Part shown: one piece after another, positions 11,601-20,764 of the stretch | Position numbering within the stretch: the first letter of the stretch is position 1 | Layout of the letters: every line of letters starts with the position of its first letter | Origin: Sarcophilus harrisii | Lineage: Eukaryota; Chordata; Mammalia; Dasyuromorphia; Dasyuridae | NCBI RefSeq assembly: GCF_902635505.1 | Contig: NC_045429.1 | Coordinates: forward strand, 462,847,359 to 462,911,358 | Length of the DNA stretch: 64,000 nucleotides | Direction of reading: 5' to 3' | The notes under the pieces: model-generated | What the model saw: the letters and a program-made list of their open reading frames with translations, nothing else | What the model was told of the DNA's origin: nothing | Databases searched by the model: none | Translations under genes and position numbers: made by a program

Positions 11601-13879
11601 GCAGACGCCATAGTTCTTTCTCTGGGTGTGGATGGTGTTTTCCATCACGAGTCTTGTAGAATTGTCTTAGACCATTGTTTTGCTGAGAAGAGCAAAGTCG
11701 ATCCAAGTTGAGGGGATTGATTTACTTTGTAATAACCCTAGAGATGGGGGAAGAAGCCGCCTACTCCAACCACTATTTCTTCTACCGGTCCCTACCCTGC
11801 CATCACCTCCAGGGATGTAACCCCCCGTTGAGCAAGACCAGTGAGGTCAGTAAAGGCAAAGTCTGGTAAAGAGCTGAGGGGCACAGGAAGGAAGATTGGT
11901 CCCCCAAAACCGGTTTTCCTGGTGATGACTCTTTCTCATTACCTAAGCGCTCCCTGCAGCCTTTGCTGCGCAATGCTCTCTCCAGGGTTCGGTGACTCTT
12001 CTGGTTCTCCTTCTACTTCTCTGCACATTCTTTCTCAGTCTCCTGTGCTGCGTCCCCTCACTGCAGACGTTCCCCAACACTCTCCTGGGCCCTCTTCTTC
12101 TTTCCTAATTCATTTCATAATTTCATCACGTCCCATGGATTCAATTGTCATCAATTGCTGATGATGCTCAGATCGAGAATCCAGCGTTCATCCAGAGTAT
12201 TTAATCCAGAATTCATCTCTCTCCCAACCTGCAGACTCATAAATCTCTCCATGGCTGCCCCATCTACCTCTTAAACCTGACTTGCTCCAAACTGAGCTCA
12301 TCGTCTTCTCCCTTCTTCCAACGTCCTGCAGTCACTGGCCCTTGCCCCCTGGGAGTACCTGGGAATTGCCATTCTCACCCCATATCTGCTCTGTTGCTGA
12401 GGGCAGCCAGTTTTCCCTCTATAGCATCTCTCCTGGGCTTCCTTTTCTCTCTGACCCCGGGAAAGGCTTAGACTCTTGCAGAGTGACCTCCCTGTCTCAG
12501 ATTTCTCCCCACTGCACTCTGCTCTCCATTCGGCCGTCAAAATGACCTACCTAAGTTGCCCATCTGACCTTGTCACCCTCACACTCTGCCCGTCCTCTCG
12601 AAGATCAAATCGAGCACCTCTGACATTCGTAGTCCTTCCCAAGCGGCTCCCTCCACCTTCCCAGTTCTCATACACCTTCCTGCCCAACATGCCCTGGCCA
12701 GTCTATGACCCTGTCCCCCTACTCTTCACACCATCGAGATGACTCTGCCCCTCCCTTGCCCATGCCTGGAAGGCTCTCTCTCCTCATCTCTTCCTCCTGG
12801 CTCCCCTGGCTGCCTTTAAGTCACAGCTAAAAGCCCATCTCCTCCAGGAAGCCTTTCTCATTCTCCCTTATCCTGGCCCATTATCATTATTTCCTACTTA
12901 TCCTGACTGGAGCCGTTTGTACTCCCTTGTTTGCTGGCGTGGCCCATTAGCCCGGGAGCCCTCCGAGGGCAGGGACTGTCCTTTACCTTCCTTTGTAGCC
13001 CCAGTGCTCAGCACACCACCTGGCACACACTAGGTGCTTGATAAATGCTCACTGGTTGGTCACGTTCACATAGACCAGCCAACCTGGTGATCTCCGTGGT
13101 AACTGAACCCTGGCACAAAGAGCCCTGGTTTGAAGCTGAATTTCATCTCTGTAACTCATGCCCTAAGTCACCTTGGGCTTGACCCCACTGGCCCTCAGTT
13201 TCATCATCTGTACAATGAGGAGGGACGGACAGATGTTCTCCGCGCTCCTCCTTAGCTCTGAATTGTATGGATTCTGTGAGACAAGCATAGCCCCCTTTTC
13301 CAGATGAGGAAACTGAGGTTCAAAGAGTGTCAGTAATCTGCTCAATAGCCCATAGTTAGTAAAACGGGGAACGAGAATTAAAGCCTAGGTCACGGGCGAC
13401 CTCCCTCAGGACGCAGCCTCTCCCTCTCGATGTGTGTCTATGACATATTTGTACATGGATGTACAGAGACACGGCGATGATGGCACCCGGGATATGCCGA
13501 AGGTGTAAATGCACACATTTGTACACACAGTAAAAGAAAGGGCTCGGAGGCCGGACGGCCTTCGGCCCATGCCCGGGATGCCCAAAGCGATTCTCTGTCT
13601 ACACGTGTGCACACACTGCAACATACCGGCCTCCCGGGCCCCCCCCAGGCGCTGGGACCCCAGTGTGAGGGCCGGGCCAATCCGAATGGCCGTCAGCGGT
13701 CCCGCGGGGCAGGCTGGGGCCTGGCTGTGGTGGTCGCCTGGAGAGCGGACCCTTGACGGGGGGATCCCGTGTGCCCACAGGATGGCCGCGCGGGAAGGGA
13801 CGAATCCGTCACTGAGGGACGTTACAGAACGCCCAACCCCTCTCCCTCTCTCATTCTTCTCTGTCTTTATTCTCAGTGA
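2695..13879 (+). CDS. SPP2: Secreted phosphoprotein 24 (SPP2), complete, 8 exons
   Basis: Cystatin-superfamily secreted phosphoprotein that binds BMP/TGF-beta ligands and is carried in plasma and bone matrix (family knowledge). Coding exons are 2695-2746, 2830-2954, 5600-5722, 6684-6794, 7452-7503, 8308-8358, 11229-11308 and 13877-13879. All have GT-AG borders and compatible phases and give 198 aa (human 211). A hydrophobic signal peptide (residues 1 to about 17) precedes GFPVYDYDP, the conserved start of the mature protein. Four cysteines pair as expected (81-92 and 105-123). The loop CRSTVQISREQVQNVWVHC closely matches the known BMP-binding loop. The serine run SDSSSSEE (130-137) fits secretory-kinase S-x-E sites. 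The last exon supplies only the TGA stop and the 3' UTR. The start was chosen because it opens the signal peptide. No damage is seen, so the gene looks functional. Confidence 0.95.
3615..3745 (-). repeat. MIR-like SINE
   Basis: Lies in SPP2 intron 2. Reverse-orientation MIR signature: 'gagataaggaagctggagacggag' followed by a degenerate 'agtcacggcaagtc'. Confidence 0.5.
4270..4655. repeat. CCTT/CCCTT pyrimidine tract
   Basis: About 385 bp of nearly pure C+T on the + strand with CCTTCCTT and CCCTCC units, in SPP2 intron 2. Three overlapping ORFs across it encode only F/L/P/S and are artefacts. Confidence 0.95.
7690..7815 (-). repeat. MIR SINE, reverse orientation
   Basis: Carries 'cactttacatacag', 'attatccccatttcagagatgggg' and 'gagaggttaagtga', the reverse complement of the MIR 3' half. 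Lies in SPP2 intron 5, next to the younger SINE that follows. Confidence 0.75.
7846..8070 (+). mobile_element. Marsupial tRNA-derived SINE (WALLSI/Mar1-like)
   Basis: Starts with 'ggggcagctaggtggcgc' and continues through a Pol III-type head, 'ctgggcaagtcccttaac' and 'cagtttcctcgcctgtaaaatg'. The tail contains 'aaccccaaatggggtcacgatgaatc'. This architecture is abundant in marsupials and is one basis for placing the organism. The family name is from memory. Confidence 0.75.
8555..8665 (+). mobile_element. tRNA-derived SINE fragment with AAT-rich tail
   Basis: Contains 'ctgacctcacacacttaacacctactag' and 'gcgagtcacctaacccc', followed by an AAGT/AAAT tail. This is the middle and 3' end of the same SINE type. 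Lies in SPP2 intron 6. Confidence 0.6.
8695..8895 (+). repeat. MIR SINE
   Basis: Contains 'atggtgcaaagacagctgacc', 'tccaaatcccagctcagtgctg', 'aacttgagcagtggcttaac' and 'cagtttccattctgtcaaatgg', matching MIR in forward order. Lies in SPP2 intron 6. Confidence 0.75.
9370..11059. other. AT-rich part of SPP2 intron 6
   Basis: Noticeably more AT-rich than the rest of the window. It holds one reverse MIR (about 10,130-10,275) and ends at an A run (about 11,045-11,059). The 16-mer 'caaattcaatcatctt' occurs near 10,248 and 10,959. No gene or known element was recognised between them. Confidence 0.4.
10130..10275 (-). repeat. MIR SINE, reverse orientation
   Basis: Contains 'atggaggccattgaacccaa', 'ttaacttgcccagagtcagg' and 'attagaaacccagccatttgac', the reverse complement of MIR. 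Confidence 0.7.
11950..13065 (+). mobile_element. L2 LINE, 3' part
   Basis: Over 1 kb resembling the 3' end of an L2 element, in SPP2 intron 7. It has C/T-rich coding relics such as 'ctcctccaggaagcc' and the typical tail 'gggcagggactgtcc', then 'cctggcacacactaggtgc' and 'ttgataaatgctcactgg'. It is heavily decayed with no intact frame. Upstream limits are approximate. Confidence 0.7.
13100..13225 (+). repeat. MIR SINE
   Basis: Contains 'ccctggtttgaagctgaatt', 'taagtcaccttgggcttgac' and 'cctcagtttcatcatctg' in MIR order. Confidence 0.65.
13285..13400 (-). repeat. MIR SINE fragment, reverse orientation
   Basis: Contains 'ttttccagatgaggaaactg', 'aggttcaaagagtgtcagta' and a degenerate 'gagaattaaagcctagg', the reverse complement of MIR. 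Confidence 0.6.
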
Positions 13880-13982
13880 AATGGCGGCAGCGGGACGGGG
13901 TGCCAAGGAGCGGAGGCGGTACAAGGCCCGCCCCCGAAGTTCTGGCTTGCTGGGTTCTGGGGTTCTGTCACCTCCCTTCCAC

Positions 13983-13988
13983 AATAAA
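13983..13988 (+). promoter_or_regulatory. SPP2 polyadenylation signal
   Basis: AATAAA about 104 bp after the SPP2 stop codon, giving a short 3' UTR. A second AATAAA lies at about 14,057 and could be an alternative. Confidence 0.7.
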
Positions 13989-14059
13989 GGCTTCCTCCCC
14001 CATTCTTTCTATGGACTTTGTTTAAAATGGTCTTTAGATATTACACACTGTGCTTAAAA

Positions 14060-14645
14060 TAAATGAAACTTGAACTTCACTAGAATTACTGGGGCCGTTC
14101 AAGGCTCCTTAGCCTGCGGCTAGATTGGAAGCCCTTCCTCAGGCTCCTTCCAAGCTTCTGCAGCCCTGGGTGAAGACTCACAGGAGAGGGGGGAAGGGAA
14201 AGTAAAGAAAGGGGTGCGAGCCCTCTCCCTTCTAAGGCAACGGCCTTCACGAGTATGGCAGCGAGTGACCCCATGAGCATTTCCTAAGCACCTACTATGT
14301 GTTGGGCACCGTGCTAAGTGCCGGGGATACAAAGTAACAAACGAAGGGATGGGTGGGCGAGGGACACACAGACAGGCAGACATATAGGTAGCTGAATGGG
14401 TGGATGGATGGATGGATGGGTAGAGAGATAAGCCCTGCATCAAATGGCGCTCTCTGGCCCCTGCCACTAGGCCACCCTGGCCCAAGGACGCAAAGGAGGC
14501 TGATCAGAGCCCTTGTGTGTCATGTGGACGATGGCCCCGCAATGTCCTCCTTCCCTAAAAGAGCCCCTCCCCAGGCCCAGCCCAGCCGGCGGGTCACCCA
14601 CCCTGTTGGTCTCTTTGGAGTCCGCGCCTTTGCGGCTCCCAGAGA
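14060..14645. other. Intergenic spacer after SPP2
   Basis: No gene seen. Holds a fragment of an old interspersed repeat (about 14,278-14,330, 'cacctactatgtgttgggca') and a short TGGA run near 14,400. Confidence 0.5.
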
Positions 14646-14649
14646 AGCC

Positions 14650-15625
14650 CTCTCAGAGGCAGGTGAGATACCTTCCCCTCAATGCCCCATCTCCCCCAGG
14701 CCTTTCCTTCCCGCCTCTCCTGGCTCCCCCTAGTGGTGAGGGCAGAGCTCCCCAGGGCCCCTTCCTTCCCGCCTCTCCTGGCTCCCCCTAGTGGTGAGGG
14801 CAGAGCTCCCCAGGGCCCCTTCCTTCCGGCCTCTCCTGGCTCCCCCTAGTGGTGAGGGACAGGGCTCCCAGGCCTTCTTCCGGCCTCTCCACACTGAAAC
14901 CTAGTGGTGGACAGAGCTCCCAGGCCCCTTCCTTCCATTATCTCACAAGAAACTCCCCTGAGTGGTGGGGACAGGTTCCCCAGGCCTTCCTTCCGCCTCT
15001 CCTGGCTCCCCCTAGGTGGTGGGGAGGCTCCAGGGCCTTCCTTCCCACTTACTCCCTAAACCCCCTAGTGGTGGAGGCTCCCAGGGCCTTCCTTCCCACC
15101 TCCTGAAACCCCCTAGTGGTGAAGCAGAGTCTGAGACCCTTCTTTCCCGCCTCTCCTGGCTCCCCCAGTATGGTGAGGGGCAGGCTCCCCAGGGCCCCCT
15201 TCCTTCGGCCTCTCCTGGCTCACTAGTGGTGAGGCCAGGCTCCCCAGGCCTTCCTTCCCGCCTCTGCAGCTCCCCCTAGTGGTGAGGGCAGAGCTCCCCA
15301 GGCCCCTTCCATACCTCTCTGGCTCCCCTAATTGGTGAGGGCAGGCTCCCCAGGCCCCTTCCTTTACACGCCTCTCCTGGCTCCCCCTGAGTGGTGGGGA
15401 CAGGCTCCCAGGGCCCCCTTCCTTCCGGCTCTGGCTCCTAGTGGTGAGGACAGAGCTCCCAGGGCCTTTCCTTGACCTCTCTGGCTCCCCCAGGTGGTGA
15501 GGACAGGTTCCCAGGCCTTCCTTCCGCCTCTCTGGCTCCCCCCTGAGTGGTGAGGCAGAGCTCGGGGCTTGCCTCTTCCGGCCTCTCCTGGCTCCCCCTA
15601 GTGGTGAGGGCTGAGCCCAGGCCTC
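14650..15625. repeat. 58-bp minisatellite, about 17 copies
   Basis: Successive 'ctggctccccctagtggtg' motifs are spaced exactly 58 bp apart at the left end (14,721, 14,779, 14,837) and become ragged, 48-59 bp, to the right. I count 17 'agtggt'-type cores. The units share 'ccttccttcc' and 'gctccccagg'. Short ORFs in all frames are repeat artefacts. Confidence 0.9.
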
Positions 15626-15779
15626 TGCCGGTCCCTCTTTACCTCCACCTTCCTCCGTTTCTTCCTCACTAAAAGGGCTCCCAGGGGGTCGGGAGGGCCA
15701 CAAACAGCCTACGGCTCAACGCTCTGGCTCTTCCCTGGTCTTTCCGTCCTTGGTCCTTCTTCCAGTACCGCTGCTGACG

Positions 15780-16060
15780 GGAGGAGGCGGGCATTGCGCG
15801 GGGACGCCCGGCAGCGGCAAACACGGGCCTGGTGGGGCCCCTTAGGAAACGAGCCCGGCGCTCGGGGGACCTTGGTAGGCGCGGTTTTTCTGGGACCGGG
15901 CTCCCGCCGCTCACTTCCGGGCCGTCTCAGGAAAGCCCTTGCGAACCGCCAGGAACCGCGAATAACTACGAGCTGTTATAAGGCCGGGGCCGGCCGTGGG
16001 ACCGGCTGATTGGCCAGAACTCTGGCTGGGATCCCGCCTTAATCCGCCAGTTCGTGGGGT
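15780..16060. promoter_or_regulatory. CpG-rich promoter-like segment (ETS and CCAAT motifs)
   Basis: CpG-dense stretch between SPP2 and the LRR relic. ACTTCCGG, a consensus ETS/GABP site, lies at 15,913-15,920. An inverted CCAAT box (ATTGG) lies at 16,009-16,013, and 'ttataa' near 15,976. This mix is typical of a housekeeping or bidirectional promoter. No coding exon could be tied to it on either side, so the transcript is unknown and may be non-coding. Confidence 0.4.
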
Positions 16061-18080
16061 TTGCACGGGTGGAGGGCAGGCGCTCTCCGCTGTTCCACGG
16101 GCACTTATGGCGCACTGTGTACCAGGCAGCTACTGGGCACCGCCTGAGCTTCTCCCAGTTACCGTCCGAGGCACTGCGCCCCCCTGCCCAGGCATCCCAG
16201 TCTCTCAGACGCTCGCTGAGCTCCTACCTCTCCGTGGCTCCCATTGCACTGTTCAATGCCCCCACTGCCTCGGCGCCTCCCTCCCCATCGCTCCCCGGCC
16301 GAGCGTTCCCTTGGCTTCCGGCCAGAAAGTCCGGATTCGAATCTTACCCCAGACTCTCACTCGGCCCGCGAGCCCGTGGGGCAAGTCGTGATGACTCCCA
16401 GCCTGCAGCGGCGTAGCCTTGACCTGTGGGGCGCCCTGTCCCAGGGGCCGGGCATGGCCCAGCCCGCGGACCGGGGGCGAGGCCGCGCGGGAGGAGGGAG
16501 GAGGCGGGCGGGCTCCCGGGCCACAGAGACGGCCCTGGGCCCAGGAGGCCAAGGCGGGTCAGCATGGACCCACCCGCCTGGGCTCGGCGACCCACGAGGG
16601 GGCGCCACACGGCCTGGAGAGCGGCCCCGCCCGGGGCTGGGGAGGAGGCAGGCCAAGGCTCCCTCTCTACAGCAACAGAAGAGGCGCCCTGATCTGGGTG
16701 GGAGGGACCCAAGGCCACAGTGAGGGAGCGGGGCCAGCTGCTCCCACAGTCTCTCCCCAGGGATCCGCGCCCATCCCTGATGGCGAGCAGGCAGCGGGCC
16801 CGGGCCCCCTTTCTCCGTCGCATGCCGACCTCTGGCCGCCTTGGCGGACCCAACGGTTGGCTGACCCCAGCTGACCTCAGAGGCTTCGGAGCTGGGCTCT
16901 AGGTGAGGTCCTGAACCCCAGGCAGCCACACAGAGGATGGCCGCCACTCAGATGCCGGGGCCCGCACCCTCCCTCACTCTGCCCTCCCCTCCTGCCCCTC
17001 CCCCCTCCTGCCCTCCCCCTCCCCCACCTGCCCTCCCTGCCTCCCCTCCCCCACCTGCCCCTCCCCTCCCCACCTCCTCCCACCCCGCCCTCCCCATTTC
17101 CCCTTTTAAGGATCACTCACCGGGCTGTCAGCGCCTCTCTCCCGCCGCTCTCCCCATCCCTGCAGCTGCCCCTGACCCTGAATCCCAGAGGCTCAGCAAA
17201 GGCCGCTGGGAGATCTCCCCGCCCCCCTCGCTCCCACCGCCCGTTCCTGCGCCTGGCGTGCGTTTGGGCGGGATCTGCCTCGCAGCCAGAAGGGGCCTGG
17301 GCCCTTTAGCCCCTCACCCACACATGCAGAAACCCCGTCCTTGGAGGGAGTGGCTGAGGCAGGACTTGAATCCAGTTCCTCGGACTCCAAATTCGGCGCC
17401 CTCCGCTGCGGGGGCACCCCAGGGGGGCAGGATCACTGGGCCAAGCCTGCCTTCGCGCGGGGAGGAGGGCTCCGTGCAGAGGTAGTAGTATGGGGTCGCC
17501 ATAGCAGGTAAGATGGATCTGATTAAGCTATGTCAGGGGCGCCGAGATTGGGGCCTGGTGAGGTGGAGTGGACGGGAGACCCAAACCGGACAGAGGATAG
17601 TTCCAAATCTGGGTTGGCTGAGGAGGAGGGAGGGCCCTGAGGAGGCCCATACAGCCCAGGTGCCTCCCTCCAGCTGCTGCCCTGGGGCCCCGGATCGGGA
17701 GGCACTGGATTCTGGGTGGAGCCCAGGACAGTTTCCCTCCCTCCTAGCTCTGGGCATCCCCCCCCGCTCCGCGCCTTCCGGCCCAGCCCGGCTGTCAGGA
17801 TCCCGGCCTCCATCGCTCCTGGATGGGGTGTGTCAGTCCTCCGCCCAGCGCCCACGTGCACGCGCCGGTCCTGGCCTTGCCCCCTGCCTGGAGCGTCCTC
17901 CCTCCTCCTCCGGGCCTCCTGACTTCCAGCAACATACCCCCCCCCCGCGGCAGCCTCCTCTCACCCGCACACGGTGCTCACACGCTGGCGGCAGCTCCCG
18001 ATTGTCGGCCTGGCCGCCGGCTTTCTGGCCACTCTGTAGCTGCAGAGGAATAGAGCGAGAAACGGGGCTACTCACGTTAA
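16061..18080. other. GC-rich spacer, no gene recognised
   Basis: Highly GC-rich, with an almost pure C/T run at about 16,970-17,105 (CCCTCCCC units). Many overlapping ORFs exist on both strands, but none shows domain-like sequence. They are expected where stop codons are rare. Confidence 0.5.
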
Positions 18081-18082
18081 AA

Positions 18083-19000
18083 TCCGCCCGTGCTGGAAGG
18101 AAGGAGAGGAGGAGGGAAGGGAGGGAGGGGAAGGGAGGGAGGAAGGAGGAAAAGGAAGGGAGGGAGGGAGGAAGGAGGAAAAGGAAGGGAGGGGGAGGGA
18201 GGAAGGAGGAAAAGGAAGGGAGGGAGGGAGGGAGGAAGGAGGAAAAGGAAGGGAGGAGGGAGGGAGGAAGGAGGAGGGAGGAAGGAGGAAAGGAAGGAAG
18301 GGAGGAGGAGGAAGGAGGGAAGGAAGGAGGGAGGGAGGGGGAGGAGGGAGGGAGGAGGAAGGAGGGAGGAGGGAAGGAGGAAGGAGAGAGGAGGAGGGAG
18401 GAAGGAGGAAGGGAAGGGAGGGAGGAGGAGGAAGGAGGAGAGAGAGGGAGGGAGGGAGGAGGGGGAGGGAAGGAGGAAGAGGAGGAGGGAGGGAGGGAGG
18501 GAGGGGAGGGAGGGAGGAGGAAAAGGAAGGGAGGGAGGGAGGAAGGGAGGGAGGAGGAGGAGGAGGAGGGAAAAGGAAGGGAGGAGGGGAGGGAGGAGGG
18601 AGGAAAGGAAGGGAGGAGGAGGGGAAGGAGAAGGAGGAGGAGGGAGGAGGGAAGGAAAGGAAGGAAGGGAGGGAGGAGGAAGGAGGAGGGAGGAAGGAGG
18701 AAAGGAAGGGAGGAAGGGAGGGAAGGAAGAGGGAGGGAGGGAGAGGAAGAGACAGGAGGGAGGGAGGGAGGGAGGAAGGAGGAAGAGGAGGAGGGGAGGG
18801 AGGAGGAGAGGGAGAGGAGGAGGAGGAGGGAGGAAGGAGGAAAGGAAGGGAGGAAGGAAGAAGAGGAGGAGGAAGGAGGAAAGGAGAGGGAGGAAGGGAG
18901 GGAGGGAGGGAGGGAGGAAAAGGAAGGGAGGGAGGGAGGGAGGGAAGGAGGAAAAGGAAGGGAGGGAGGGAGAGGGAGGGAGGGAGGGAAGGAAGAGAAA
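18083..19000. repeat. GGA/GGGA/GGAAA purine tract, about 0.9 kb
   Basis: Nearly pure A+G on + for about 900 bp, built on GGAGGGA, GGAAGG and GAGGAAAAGGAA units. The stop-free frames across it (for example 17,513-19,006 on + and 18,077-19,108 on -) encode only G/E/R/K or S/P/L/F and are not genes. It could form triplex or quadruplex DNA. Confidence 0.97.
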
Positions 19001-19219
19001 GAGTGAGTTGCGCAGAGTGTGAGCCGTGAAATGGCAGCCCCTCTTGTGGCTCACCCTGTTTAGGTGCAGGGCTCTCAGGGCCTCAGTTTCCAACCCCAGG
19101 ACGGGCACACGGCCAGATGTCGGCCTCTCTCCCTGTGCTGGGCGACTGGCTACTCCTGGCCGCTGGCCATGACATGCAACCCTGTCTCAGACCTGCCTCT
19201 GCCGGAAAGGAGCCCTGAC

Positions 19220-19980
19220 GTGGTACTCAGGGCTAACCTGACACATTATACGTCCTTTGGACACCGAGCGCCTGGACCTGTCGGGGGCGCAGCTGCTGCA
19301 CGTGCCGAGCCCCTCCCTGAGGCTCCTGCGGCGGCTGCAGATGCTGTTCCTGGGGGACAACCGCATCGCGGGCGCGGGGGCCTTCGGCGCTGGAGAGCCT
19401 GCGCAGGCTGGACCTGCGGCGCAACCGGCTGGCGGCTCTGGGCGGCGGCTTCTCGGCGGGCCTGGGCGCGCTGCGGGAGCTCAGCCTGGCCTCCAACCGC
19501 AACCTGCGCCACTGCCGGGAGCTGCGCGAGCCGAGCCTGCGGGACCCCGCCATCGCCGCCATCGCCCCCGGAGCCTTCCGCAGCCTCACGCGCCTGCGGC
19601 GGCTCCGGCTGCAGAACAACCGGCTCCGGAGCCTCCCCGACGGCCTCTGCTCGGCGCTGCGGCACCCGGAGGTCCTGGACCTCAACCTGGCGCGCAACGC
19701 CCTGGGCCGCCTCCGCTCCCGCGCCTTCCTGGCCATCGGCGCGCCCGGCGCGCGCCCGCTGCTGGCCCGCAACCCCTGGGTGTGCGACTGCGACCTGCCG
19801 GGAGCCCCCGTGCTGCGGGGCGCGGCCCTGGCCCTGGGCCACTCGCACCCTAAATGCGGGTGGTCCCCTTCACCGTCGTCGCCGCCGTCGTCACGGCCGA
19901 GAGGAACAGGAAGAGGAGGACGGGCCGGCACTGGAGCGGCGACGGCCCCTGGCCTGGGAGGCCCCGGAGTGAAAGGCCCA
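19220..19980 (+). pseudogene. Leucine-rich-repeat protein relic, frameshifted
   Basis: Very GC-rich single block encoding LRRs. TERLDLSGAQLLHVPSPSL and LRRLQMLFLGDNRIAG are in one frame from 19,257. From 19,390 the match continues in another frame with LESLRRLDLRRNRLAAL, LRRLRLQNNRLRSLPDGL and the C-terminal cap NPWVCDCDL (about 19,768-19,794). A missing base near 19,389 joins them. An in-frame TGA lies just upstream at 19,239, although NLTHYTSF in a third frame looks like the expected N-cap, so a second 1-bp loss near 19,255 is likely. A third frame change may occur near 19,853. No signal peptide or clear start was found. The spacing and the NPWVCDC cap recall TPBG-type LRR proteins, but I cannot name the parent. 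Since every SPP2, S100B, PRMT2 and DIP2A exon reads cleanly, a decayed gene is likelier than poor sequence. Confidence 0.6.
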
Positions 19981-20333
19981 GCCCCCGGCCTGGCTTCCCC
20001 CGAGCCTCCCGGGACCTCTGAGGGAGACTGGGGTCCCACTGGCGTTCCCACCCTCCCCCCCAAGTCCCCCTCCCGTGGCTTCCCTGGAGCCTCCTGGGAC
20101 CTCTGCAGGAGACTGAGTCACAAGGGGCGTTCCCCCCCCCCCCCAGCCCGCTTCCTGCTCCCCATGGCCCCAAGGGCCAGTCTCAGACAAACGCCAGCCA
20201 CGGGGCCCTGCAGCTTCACTTTGGAGATGATTTAGGGTGGGGAGAGACCCGGGCCCCAGCCTCCACCTCTGACACATCCTAAATCTCAAAGTGGCCTCCC
20301 TGGGCCTCCTCCGTAAAAGGAGAAGGCTGGACT

Positions 20334-20468
20334 CCCCAGCCCTGAGGTGCCCCCCAGCCCTGAGGTCCTCCCCAGCCCTGAGGTCCTCCCCAGCCCTGAG
20401 GTCCTCCCCAGCCCTGAGGTCCTCCCCAGCCCTGAGGTGCCCCCCAGCCCTGAGGTCCTCCCCAGCCC
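20334..20468. repeat. 18-bp tandem repeat, about 7-8 copies
   Basis: Near-perfect tandem copies of 'ccccagccctgaggtcct', with two units carrying 'gtgc' in place of 'gtcc'. Confidence 0.92.
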
Positions 20469-20599
20469 AGAAATCATCTAAAAGGGAAACTGGTCTAGGA
20501 ATGAATTCCCTTCCCAAATTAACTATGCACACATGGCCAAGTCAGTTAAATACTCAAGGCCTCAGTTTCCTCATCCGTCAGAGAGAGCCACCCTGCGTG

Positions 20600-20760
20600 T
20601 GGGGCCCTTCAAGGTGGGCAGAGCCTTTCCAAGCATTAGCTCCCGGAGATAAGCACTATAAATGTCACCGCCTCAGGGAGGCTCAGAGCCCTTAAATGAC
20701 CTGTCAGTGTCCCAGGCAAGATTTGAACTCCTGGCTGTCAGACTGCACGTTCAGCAGCTT
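20600..20760 (-). repeat. MIR SINE, reverse orientation
   Basis: Contains 'ataagcactataaatgtcac', 'cccttaaatgacctgtcagt' and 'aagatttgaactcctggctg', the reverse complement of MIR. A short forward piece with 'cctcagtttcctcatccg' lies just before it, at about 20,555. Confidence 0.65.
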
Positions 20761-20764
20761 CAGT

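Noticed and set aside
17513-19108. 497-aa, 343-aa and 310-aa ORFs
   Set aside because: Low-complexity translation of a GGA purine tract (G/E/R/K or S/P/L/F only).
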